This document shows positions 1 through 6,360 of a DNA stretch of 7,994 nt, piece by piece. The DNA is from Burkholderiales bacterium. GTDB taxonomy: Bacteria; Pseudomonadota; Gammaproteobacteria; Burkholderiales; UBA11063. The stretch spans positions 1 through 7,994 of the forward strand of contig JAPJMP010000196.1 in NCBI GenBank assembly GCA_026461645.1, written 5' to 3'. Every line of letters begins with the position of its first letter. The first letter of the stretch is position 1. The notes under the pieces are model-generated. The model saw only the letters and a list, made by a program, of their open reading frames with translations. It did not search any database and was not told the origin of the DNA. The position numbers were made by a program, and so were the translations under genes.

Positions 1-195
1 ACATATAATATCCGGATTAATTATATTATCATGATATGCGATTAATACATGATCTTGAGTTAAATTAACATCAATATCAACATAATCAACTCCTGCTAAT
101 ATTGCATGTTCAACCGCTGGAATAGAGTTTTCTGGAAGATAAGCACGACAACCTCTATGTCCTATAATTTCAAGATTATAATTATTTGTAATCAT
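1..195 (-). CDS. Glycerophosphodiester phosphodiesterase family protein, N-terminal 65 residues (runs off left edge)
   Basis: Members of this family hydrolyse glycerophosphodiesters to glycerol-3-phosphate and an alcohol. The reading frame is open from an ATG at 195 to the window edge, giving 65 residues. Seen: the metal and catalytic signature GHRG (H13, R14), then PENS with E22 and N23, then VDIDV (D40, D42), LTQDH, and YHD with H55 and D56. This is the first half of a GDPD TIM barrel in the expected order. The usual ELDV metal-ligand motif reads DIDV here, a conservative Glu-to-Asp change. There is no signal peptide, so it is probably a cytoplasmic UgpQ-like enzyme rather than periplasmic GlpQ. 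It starts 23 bp after the aceF stop, with a TTAGGT ribosome binding site (AGG at 208-206), and is very probably cotranscribed with aceE-aceF. The substrate cannot be told from this fragment. Confidence 0.88.
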   Translation of the reverse strand, partial: MITNNYNLEIIGHRGCRAYLPENSIPAVEHAILAGVDYVDIDVNLTQDHVLIAYHDNIINPDIIC

Positions 196-218
196 AAGCT
201 TTTAACCTAAAACATTAG

Positions 219-1526
219 TTATAAACCTAAACGCCTAATATCACTAATTAATAAACTTAAGTAAGCAGTAAATTTAGCAGCTAATGCACCATCAATAACT
301 CTATGATCATACGATAAAGATAGTGGAAGAATTAATCTAGGTTTGAATTCATTTCCATTCCAAACAGGTTTAATTGCTGATTTAGATAAACCTAAAATCG
401 CCACTTCAGGAGCATTAATTATAGGCGTAAAGGCTGTACCACCAATTCCACCTAAACTTGATATGGTAAAACTTCCACCTTGCATATCAGCAGCCTTCAA
501 TTTACCTTCACGCGCTAATTTAGCTAAATTTGCTGTTTCAATTGCAATATCAATTACCCCTTTAGTATCAGCATTTTTAAGCACTGGAACAACTAACCCA
601 TTGGGTGTGTCAGCAGCAAAACCAATATTATAATATTGCTTATAAATAATACTGTCGTTTTCAATTGAAGAATTAAACTCAGGAAATCGTTTTAAAGCTA
701 CAATTGATGCTTTTATTATAAAAGCAAGCGGAGAAACTTTAACTTCACTTTTTTTGTACTCTTCATTAATTTTTTTTCTGAATTCTTCTAACTCAGTAAT
801 ATCTGCTTCGTCAAATTGAGTTACATGCGGAATCATTACCCAGTTGCGCCATAAATTTGCACCAGATATTTTTTTAATTTTTGATAATTCCTTAACTTCA
901 ATTGGACCATATTTAGCAAAATCAACACTTGGCCAAGGAAGTAGGTTTAAATTTGTATTACTAAACTTATTGCTACTATTATTACTCGACAATTGGTCTT
1001 TGACCCAGAGTTTAACATCACTCTCAGTGATTCTACCCTTTGTTCCACTACCTTTAATTAAATTTAAATTAGCACCTAATTCGCGGGCTAGTTTTCTAAT
1101 TGAAGGAGAAGCAATTACATTTTTAAAATTATACTCTTGCGTAGGAGAATTTACTACTGGATTAGGGGCCGTTATTGGTTTATCCAATACTTGTGGTAAA
1201 TTATCCTTTTTAGTTTGTTCCTCAACCTTTGGCGGCGAAACTTGTTGTTGTTCCTGAGGTTTAGTGTTTACAGTTGCAGCGCTTGACTCAGCTTTAAGAA
1301 TTATAATCAAATCACCTTGGTTTATTTTTGAACCAACTTGAACCTTAATTTCAGAAACTTCTCCAGCATATGTGCTTGGCACATCCATACTAGCCTTATC
1401 AGTTTCAAGCATGATTAAATTATCATCAATTGCTACTTTATCACCTAACTTTACATATATTTCAGCGACATTGACATCTTTACTATCGCCAATATCAGGT
1501 ACCCTAATTTCAATTAATTCTGCCAT
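219..1526 (-). CDS. aceF: Pyruvate dehydrogenase E2, dihydrolipoamide acetyltransferase
   Basis: Core subunit of the cytoplasmic pyruvate dehydrogenase complex. It carries the acetyl group on lipoyl-lysine from E1 and passes it to CoA. Domains in order over 435 residues: one lipoyl domain (about 3-78) with the lipoylated lysine K44 in ETDKASM; a flexible Q/P/K-rich linker (about 80-135); the peripheral subunit-binding domain (about 136-176, starting IASPSIRKLAREL); a second Ser/Asn-rich linker (about 178-195); and the catalytic acyltransferase domain (about 200-435), ending with the active-site motif DHRVIDG (H408, D412). E. coli AceF has three lipoyl domains; this one has a single domain, which accounts for its shorter length. 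The start is an ATG with a GAGG ribosome binding site (1540-1537) 10 bp upstream, and it gives the standard N-terminus. It lies 34 bp after aceE in the same operon. The LPWPSVDF and ISGANLWRNWV segments point to betaproteobacterial relatives. Confidence 0.97.
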   Translation of the reverse strand: MAELIEIRVPDIGDSKDVNVAEIYVKLGDKVAIDDNLIMLETDKASMDVPSTYAGEVSEIKVQVGSKINQGDLIIILKAESSAATVNTKPQEQQQVSPPKVEEQTKKDNLPQVLDKPITAPNPVVNSPTQEYNFKNVIASPSIRKLARELGANLNLIKGSGTKGRITESDVKLWVKDQLSSNNSSNKFSNTNLNLLPWPSVDFAKYGPIEVKELSKIKKISGANLWRNWVMIPHVTQFDEADITELEEFRKKINEEYKKSEVKVSPLAFIIKASIVALKRFPEFNSSIENDSIIYKQYYNIGFAADTPNGLVVPVLKNADTKGVIDIAIETANLAKLAREGKLKAADMQGGSFTISSLGGIGGTAFTPIINAPEVAILGLSKSAIKPVWNGNEFKPRLILPLSLSYDHRVIDGALAAKFTAYLSLLISDIRRLGL

Positions 1527-1560
1527 CTAAACTCATCCTCTATAAATCAGGAATTATATT

Positions 1561-4224
1561 TTATGCTTCCCATGGATTAATTTTATCAATATCAATATTA
1601 AATTTTTTAAGTGCTGCTGTTACAACTTTTGTTTCTATTAACTTTTGTTGAGCTAATCCAGCTAAGGTGGCAACAACTATTGTACTACTATCAACTTCAA
1701 AAAACTTACGTAAAGCTGCTCTATAATCAGAACGACCAAAACCATCAGTACCGAGTACTACATATTTTCCGGGAACAAACTCTCTTACTTTATTCGGATA
1801 GTCGCGAATATAATCAGTAGTTGCTACTGATAAATTAGCGTTATGCGTTTCAAGTAACTCAGTTAAATATGGTTTCTTCGCTTTAGCACTAGGATGTAAC
1901 ATATTATATCTTAGAGCAGCAACGCCATTGCGATAAAGTTCATTAAATGATGGTGTTGCAATTAAATTTACCGTAATATTATATTCCTTAGCTAAAATTT
2001 CTGCAGCTACTATTGATTCTCGGAAAATTGTGCCACTACCCATTAAATTAACACTAAGTTTTGATTTTGCTTTAATTGTTTTAAATAAATATGCCCCATT
2101 AATTATTCCCTGTTCAGCACCGGCTGGCATTTCAGGATGCGTGTAATTTTCATTCATAACAGTAATGTAATAAAAATAATCTTTATTTTCTACATACATT
2201 TCTTGCATTCCATGCTGAACTATCACTACAAGCTCATAATTAAATGTAGGATCATAACTTTTACAATTAGGAATTAAACTAGCTTGAATATGGCTATGCC
2301 CATCTTCATGTTGTAATCCCTCACCACTTAAGGTTGTTCTACCTGCTGTACCACCAATTAAAAATCCACGAGCTCTCATATCACCAGCAGCCCAAGCCAA
2401 ATCACCTATTCTTTGAAAACCAAACATTGAATAGTAAATATAAAATGGTATAGTTGCTAGACCATGGTTGGCATAACTTGTGGCTGCTGCAATCCATGTT
2501 GACATCGCACCTGGCTCATTAATTCCTTCTTGAAAGATTTGTCCTTTAATATCTTCTTTATAAAACATTAATTGCGATGAATCTTCAGGAGTATATAATT
2601 GACCAACATGCGACCATATTCCAAATTGACGAAACATGCCTTCCATTCCAAAAGTTCTTGATTCATCAGGAACTATAGGAATAATATATTTTCCTAACTG
2701 CATATCTTTAGCAAGAATATTTAAAATTCTAACAAAACCCATAGTAGTAGAAAGTTTTTTATCATCTGAACTCTTCAATAAAGCCTCAAATGATTTTAAA
2801 GGTAGTATCGGCAATTTAATATGCATCGGTTCACGAGTAGGTAAATACCCCCCTAGTTTTTCTCTTTGATTATGTAAATATCTATATTCAATACTGTCTT
2901 TTTGTGGAACAATAAACGGAATATTCTCAATGTCTTTATCATTTACTGGAATGTTAAATTTATCACGAATCTTTTTCAGTGATTCAATTGATAATTTTTT
3001 AGTATTATGCGCAATATTTTGTGATTCACCTTCATTACCCATGCCAAAACCTTTAATGGTTTTAGCTAAAATTATTACCGGCTTACCCTCACTATTGGTC
3101 ACTGCTTCTTTATAACCTGCATAAATCTTTTCTAAGTCATGCCCACCTCTGGTTAAACGCCAAATATCATCATCGGTTAAATCCTTAACCATTTCTAGCG
3201 TTTCTGGACTTTTACCAAAAAATTTTTCGCGGATATATTTACCATCCTTTGATCTATATGCTTGATATTCTCCATCTAAGGTATTCATCATAATTTCTTT
3301 AAGTTTATTATTATGATCACGCGCTAATAATTGATCCCAGCCTTTACCCCAAATACATTTTATAACTTTCCATCCGGCACCAGTAAAAATACCTTCCAAT
3401 TCTTGAATAATTTTACCATTGCCATTTACTGGACCATCCAAACGTTGTAAGTTACAATTAATTACAAAAATTAAATTATCTAATTTTTCACGTGAAGCAA
3501 TATGAATATTTCCTAATGTTTCAGGTTCAGAAGTTTCGCCATCACCAACAAAGCACCAAACTTTTCTGCCATCGTTATTAATTAATATTCTATCGCCTAA
3601 ATATTTCATGTAGCGCGCTTGAAAAATTGCCATTAAAGGCCCAAGCCCCATTGATACAGTTGGAAATTGCCAGTAATTAGGCATTAACCATGGGTGAGGA
3701 TATGATGAGATTCCTTTATTATTAGCTTCTTGTCTAAAATTTAATAACTGTTCTTCTGTAAGTCGACCTTCAATAAAACTTCGGGCATATATACCAGGCG
3801 AAGAGTGCCCTTGAATAAATATCATATCTCCGTATAAATCACTATTTGGCGCACGCCAAAAATGATTAAATCCAACCTCATATAAACTAGCAGAGGAGGC
3901 AAAAGAAGAAATATGACCACCTAATTCGCTGCTATCCTTATTCGCTTTAGCTACAATTGCTAAGGCATTCCATCTAATATAAACTGCTAATCTTTTTTCA
4001 ATATCAATATCACCTGGATAACATGGCTGATTTTCAACTGAAATTGTATTAACATACTCAGTAGTAGTAGAGCCACTAATAATATTTTTACCACCACGTT
4101 CTTTAAGTCGTTGTGCAGTTCTAATTAATAACTCTTCTGCTGCATCAAAAGAATCAGAGTCAATGACGCTATCAATTGAGTCAAGCCATTCTTTTATTTG
4201 TATTGCATCTAATTGTTTACTCAC
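1561..4224 (-). CDS. aceE: Pyruvate dehydrogenase E1 component, homodimeric type
   Basis: Thiamine-diphosphate enzyme that decarboxylates pyruvate and acetylates the lipoyl group of AceF. It is 887 residues, the same as E. coli AceE, and collinear with it from end to end. The cofactor-binding motif runs from GDGETSEPE (227-235) to NCNLQRLDGPV (256-266). Residues matching the E. coli catalytic histidines are H104 (GGH), H140 (GHSSPG), H406 (NIAH) and H639 (LQHEDGHSH). E570 in EGINE matches the glutamate that activates the cofactor. The C-terminal domain ends FNIDIDKINPWEA, as in the family. The start codon is GTG (4224-4222), giving MSKQLDAIQIKEWL, which aligns with the E. coli N-terminus. A ribosome binding site, AAAGG (4238-4234), lies 9 bp upstream. 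It is the first gene of the minus-strand operon and is transcribed away from tal. Confidence 0.98.
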   Translation of the reverse strand: MSKQLDAIQIKEWLDSIDSVIDSDSFDAAEELLIRTAQRLKERGGKNIISGSTTTEYVNTISVENQPCYPGDIDIEKRLAVYIRWNALAIVAKANKDSSELGGHISSFASSASLYEVGFNHFWRAPNSDLYGDMIFIQGHSSPGIYARSFIEGRLTEEQLLNFRQEANNKGISSYPHPWLMPNYWQFPTVSMGLGPLMAIFQARYMKYLGDRILINNDGRKVWCFVGDGETSEPETLGNIHIASREKLDNLIFVINCNLQRLDGPVNGNGKIIQELEGIFTGAGWKVIKCIWGKGWDQLLARDHNNKLKEIMMNTLDGEYQAYRSKDGKYIREKFFGKSPETLEMVKDLTDDDIWRLTRGGHDLEKIYAGYKEAVTNSEGKPVIILAKTIKGFGMGNEGESQNIAHNTKKLSIESLKKIRDKFNIPVNDKDIENIPFIVPQKDSIEYRYLHNQREKLGGYLPTREPMHIKLPILPLKSFEALLKSSDDKKLSTTMGFVRILNILAKDMQLGKYIIPIVPDESRTFGMEGMFRQFGIWSHVGQLYTPEDSSQLMFYKEDIKGQIFQEGINEPGAMSTWIAAATSYANHGLATIPFYIYYSMFGFQRIGDLAWAAGDMRARGFLIGGTAGRTTLSGEGLQHEDGHSHIQASLIPNCKSYDPTFNYELVVIVQHGMQEMYVENKDYFYYITVMNENYTHPEMPAGAEQGIINGAYLFKTIKAKSKLSVNLMGSGTIFRESIVAAEILAKEYNITVNLIATPSFNELYRNGVAALRYNMLHPSAKAKKPYLTELLETHNANLSVATTDYIRDYPNKVREFVPGKYVVLGTDGFGRSDYRAALRKFFEVDSSTIVVATLAGLAQQKLIETKVVTAALKKFNIDIDKINPWEA

Positions 4225-4233
4225 TTATAATTA

Positions 4234-4238
4234 CCTTT
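4234..4238 (-). promoter_or_regulatory. Ribosome binding site supporting the GTG start of aceE
   Basis: The minus strand reads AAAGG, 9 bp before GTG at 4224-4222. I see no in-frame ATG near this point with a comparable Shine-Dalgarno sequence, and the protein aligns with the family from this GTG. The non-ATG start is therefore well supported. Confidence 0.75.
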
Positions 4239-4282
4239 AAAACTAATTATTAAATTATAAATTTTATACTTTTAATTTCATA

Positions 4283-4291
4283 AGTATACCA
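4283..4291 (-). promoter_or_regulatory. Predicted extended -10 promoter for aceE-aceF operon
   Basis: The minus strand reads TGGTATACT (4291 to 4283), an extended -10 element (TGn plus TATACT, 5 of 6 to TATAAT). The -35 position is weak (TTTTTA at about 4311-4306), as is common with extended -10 promoters. Transcription would start near 4276, giving a leader of about 50 nt before the aceE GTG. A second perfect TATAAT on the minus strand lies at 4259-4254 but has no good -35, so it is an alternative. No recognisable PdhR-type operator was seen. Confidence 0.5.
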
Positions 4292-4297
4292 TATATA

Positions 4298-4306
4298 TGC
4301 TACAAT
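4298..4306 (+). promoter_or_regulatory. Predicted extended -10 promoter for tal-ispE
   Basis: The sequence TGCTACAAT is an extended -10 element (TGn plus TACAAT, 5 of 6). A poor -35, TTCATA (4277-4282), lies 18 bp upstream. Transcription would start near 4313, about 31 nt before the tal ATG. It is separated from the minus-strand extended -10 for aceE by only 6 bp (4292-4297). Confidence 0.5.
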
Positions 4307-4343
4307 AAAAACCAAATTATTTTATTAAAGGTTGTAAAAACAC

Positions 4344-5399
4344 ATGAATAACAGTTTATTAGATGTTAATAATTTAGGGCAATCTATTTGGCTGGATAAT
4401 ATTTCTAACAATTTAATCGTATCAGGTAAATTACAAGAATTGATTAATATTGGTGTTACTGGCGTAACATCAAACCCTACAATTTTCCATAAAGCTATTG
4501 CTAATGAAGAATACTATATTAATAAATTATCTGCACTTAAGTCTAGCATAACCAACCTGGAGCAAAGGTATGAACAATTAGTCATTCCTGATATTCAAAG
4601 AGCCTGCGATCAATTTATTGATGTATATAATAGTTCTGCACAAAAAAATGGCTATGTAAGTTTTGAGGTGTCACCATATCTTGCAAACAATAAAAATGAA
4701 ACCATTACAAATGCCAAAAGGCTATGGCTTGAAATAAATCGACCAAATTTAATGATTAAGATTCCAGCAACCGCTGCTGGAATTGAAGCGTTTGAGGAGT
4801 TAACGGCTTTTGGAATAAATGTTAATATTACTTTACTGTTTTCTTTAAAACAACTTACTGATTGTTGGAATGCTTATATCCGTGGAATTCAACAATATTA
4901 TAATCGTTACAAAACCAATAAAAAAATTAAAGCTGTAGCAAGTTTCTTTTTATCACGCATTGATTCAGCAATAGATAGCAAATTACCGCAACAACTACAA
5001 GGTAAAACAGCTATTAATTTATGTAAACTTGCCTATCAACATTACAATAATCTTTTTTATAGTGACAACTTTTCGCATTTAAATCAAATTGGATTTATGC
5101 CACAATTTTTATTATTTGCCAGCACTGGAACTAAAAACAACAACTATTCTGATGTCTTGTATATTGAGGAAGTAATTGGTGCTGAAACAATTAACACTGT
5201 TCCTGATAACACCTTAAATGCATTTATTGACCATGGAAAAGCACGTAAATCATTAAACACCAACATTGACTCTGCTAAAAGTGATATCGAAAAAGTTAAT
5301 TTAATTACTAATTTAGAACAACTTGGTGATTCATTACAACAAGATGGCTTAAAATTATTTACTCAATCATTTGATGCATTAATTGATTTAATGAAATAA
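4344..5399 (+). CDS. tal: Transaldolase
   Basis: Class I aldolase of the non-oxidative pentose phosphate pathway. It moves a dihydroxyacetone unit from sedoheptulose-7-phosphate to glyceraldehyde-3-phosphate, in the cytoplasm. The 351 residues fit the longer transaldolase subfamily found in Neisseria, mycobacteria and cyanobacteria rather than the ~317-residue E. coli TalB. Seen: SIWLDNI (14-20) and GVTGVTSNPTIFHKAI (37-52) near the N-terminus, VSFEVSPYLA (105-114), and NLMIKIPAT (135-143) with K139 as the Schiff-base lysine. Further on are ASFFLSRID (199-207) and the phosphate-site stretch ASTGTKN (259-265), followed by YIEEVIGAETINTVPDNTL. The ATG is preceded by AAAGG (4327-4331) with a rather long 12-bp spacer. 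It is the first gene of the plus-strand run, and its stop is one base before the ispE start. Confidence 0.95.
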   Translation: MNNSLLDVNNLGQSIWLDNISNNLIVSGKLQELINIGVTGVTSNPTIFHKAIANEEYYINKLSALKSSITNLEQRYEQLVIPDIQRACDQFIDVYNSSAQKNGYVSFEVSPYLANNKNETITNAKRLWLEINRPNLMIKIPATAAGIEAFEELTAFGINVNITLLFSLKQLTDCWNAYIRGIQQYYNRYKTNKKIKAVASFFLSRIDSAIDSKLPQQLQGKTAINLCKLAYQHYNNLFYSDNFSHLNQIGFMPQFLLFASTGTKNNNYSDVLYIEEVIGAETINTVPDNTLNAFIDHGKARKSLNTNIDSAKSDIEKVNLITNLEQLGDSLQQDGLKLFTQSFDALIDLMK

Positions 5400-5400
5400 A

Positions 5401-6252
5401 ATGCAGGATAGAAGTAAATTTATTAGCTATCTGTCGCCAGCTAAATTAAATTTAGGGCTTAAGGTTGTTGGAATTAGGGATGATGGCTATCATCTATTAA
5501 ATACCGTATTTTGTTTAATAAATTTATTTGATAAAATTGATATTCAAATTGTATCTAATAAAAAAATTTCATTAATTTCACATAATCAAGCTTGGCACTA
5601 CAGCACTGATTTAGCTTATAAGGCTGCTCGATATCTACAAGAATTTACTGCTTGTGAGTTTGGGGCAAATATAAAAGTAAATAAAGTAATTCCATCAGGA
5701 GCAGGATTAGGCGGTGGAAGCTCAAATGCTGCTACTGTACTAATTGCTTTAAATCATTTATGGAATCTAAACCTAGATTATTCTACACTGCATCAAATTG
5801 GTATAAAACTTGGTGCGGATGTACCATTCTTTTTATATGGCAGAAATGCTTTTGCTACAGGCATTGGAGATGTTTTTCAAGCGATTGACATTGAAGATAA
5901 ATACTATATTTTAATCAAACCAGATTGCAATATTTCAACTAGCCAAATTTTTAAACATTATAAATTTAACGCAGAGGCAATCAAGTCCTATAATTATTTG
6001 GAACTTTTAAACAATCCGGTTAATGATTTGCAACCAATTGCCTTAAAATTATATCCAGAATTAAACAATTTAATTGATACAATCATTTTACATGGAAACC
6101 CAGTAATGACAGGCTCTGGAAGCGTATTTTATTTGTCATTCACTGATAAAAATATTGCAAATAATGTTGCAAACAAATTAAAAAAAATGTATAATGTATA
6201 CTTTGTAAATAGCATAAAAGCATCGCCGCTTTTAGATGACAAAAATGTATAG
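5401..6252 (+). CDS. ispE: 4-(cytidine-5'-diphospho)-2-C-methyl-D-erythritol kinase
   Basis: GHMP-family kinase of the MEP isoprenoid pathway. It uses ATP to phosphorylate the 2-hydroxyl of CDP-methylerythritol. It is 283 residues, the usual length. Seen: SPAKLNLGL (12-20) with catalytic K14; DDGYH (27-31); the glycine-rich ATP loop PSGAGLGGGSSNAA (98-111); GADVPFF (138-144) with catalytic D140; and the third GHMP motif MTGSGSVFY (236-244). The ATG follows the tal stop after a single base, and no clear Shine-Dalgarno sequence precedes it, so translation is probably coupled to tal. Its stop codon TAG (6250-6252) overlaps the first two bases of the tRNA-Gln gene. Its last ~90 bases also contain a good promoter for that tRNA. 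The ispE - tRNA-Gln - prs order supports the assignment. Confidence 0.97.
   Translation: MQDRSKFISYLSPAKLNLGLKVVGIRDDGYHLLNTVFCLINLFDKIDIQIVSNKKISLISHNQAWHYSTDLAYKAARYLQEFTACEFGANIKVNKVIPSGAGLGGGSSNAATVLIALNHLWNLNLDYSTLHQIGIKLGADVPFFLYGRNAFATGIGDVFQAIDIEDKYYILIKPDCNISTSQIFKHYKFNAEAIKSYNYLELLNNPVNDLQPIALKLYPELNNLIDTIILHGNPVMTGSGSVFYLSFTDKNIANNVANKLKKMYNVYFVNSIKASPLLDDKNV
6167..6195 (+). promoter_or_regulatory. Predicted sigma70-type promoter inside ispE for tRNA-Gln and prs
   Basis: TTGCAA (6167-6172, 4 of 6 to TTGACA), then a 17-bp spacer, then a perfect TATAAT (6190-6195) preceded by TG (6188-6189). The predicted start is near 6202, about 49 nt upstream of the tRNA. Spacing and position are ideal for an independent tRNA/prs transcript. 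The AT-rich composition makes chance matches common, which limits confidence. Confidence 0.6.
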
Positions 6253-6325
6253 GGGAGTCGCCAAGTGGTAAGGCATCGGATTTTGATTCCGACATTCGTA
6301 GGTTCGATCCCTACTTCCCCTGCCA
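6251..6325 (+). tRNA. tRNA-Gln, anticodon UUG
   Basis: A complete 75-nt cloverleaf with encoded CCA. Acceptor AGGGGAG (6251-6257) pairs with TTCCCCT (6315-6321), including a G7:U66 wobble, followed by G73 and CCA (6323-6325). D stem: GCC (6260-6262) with GGC (6272-6274). Anticodon stem: TCGGA (6276-6280) with TCCGA (6288-6292). The loop TTTTGAT (6281-6287) gives anticodon TTG (6283-6285), reading CAA and, by wobble, CAG. T stem: GTAGG (6298-6302) with CCTAC (6310-6314) around TTCGATC. The first pair is A1:U72, whereas bacterial tRNA-Gln normally has U1:A72. The 5' end overlaps the ispE stop codon. The position between ispE and prs is the conserved one in related bacteria. Confidence 0.97.
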
Positions 6326-6347
6326 TATAGAACGAACTATTGATTAA

Positions 6348-6352
6348 TAAGG
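6348..6352 (+). promoter_or_regulatory. Ribosome binding site deciding the GTG start of prs
   Basis: TAAGG ends 8 bp before GTG at 6361, an ideal spacing. The alternative upstream TTG at 6340 would place this sequence inside the gene and has no comparable site before it: the preceding bases are the tRNA 3' end plus a few A/T-rich bases. Confidence 0.75.
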
Positions 6353-6360
6353 CTTACATT

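Noticed and set aside
844..1257. Plus-strand 137-codon open frame opposite aceF
   Set aside because: It lies entirely antisense to a convincing aceF, is low-complexity in the linker region (Leu runs), and has no recognisable domain. The other plus-strand frames within aceE and aceF (343-633, 1611-1820, 2636-2869, 2930-3115) and the minus-strand frames within prs (6849-7094, 6919-7116) are rejected for the same reason.
4225..4343. Possible riboswitch, small RNA or PdhR operator in the aceE/tal intergenic region
   Set aside because: The region is plain A/T-rich sequence with no stable GC-containing hairpin and no PdhR-like palindrome. The only supported elements are the two -10 boxes and the ribosome binding sites.
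6129..6326. A 65-codon minus-strand open frame starting MAGEVGIEPTNVG across tRNA-Gln and the ispE end
   Set aside because: It is the antisense of the tRNA plus the ispE 3' end. GIEPTNVG-type peptides are a well-known artefact of translating tRNA genes in reverse.
6340..6360. TTG at 6340 as the start of prs
   Set aside because: It has no ribosome binding site, swallows the good TAAGG site, and adds seven residues absent from related Prs proteins as I recall them. GTG at 6361 fits better.
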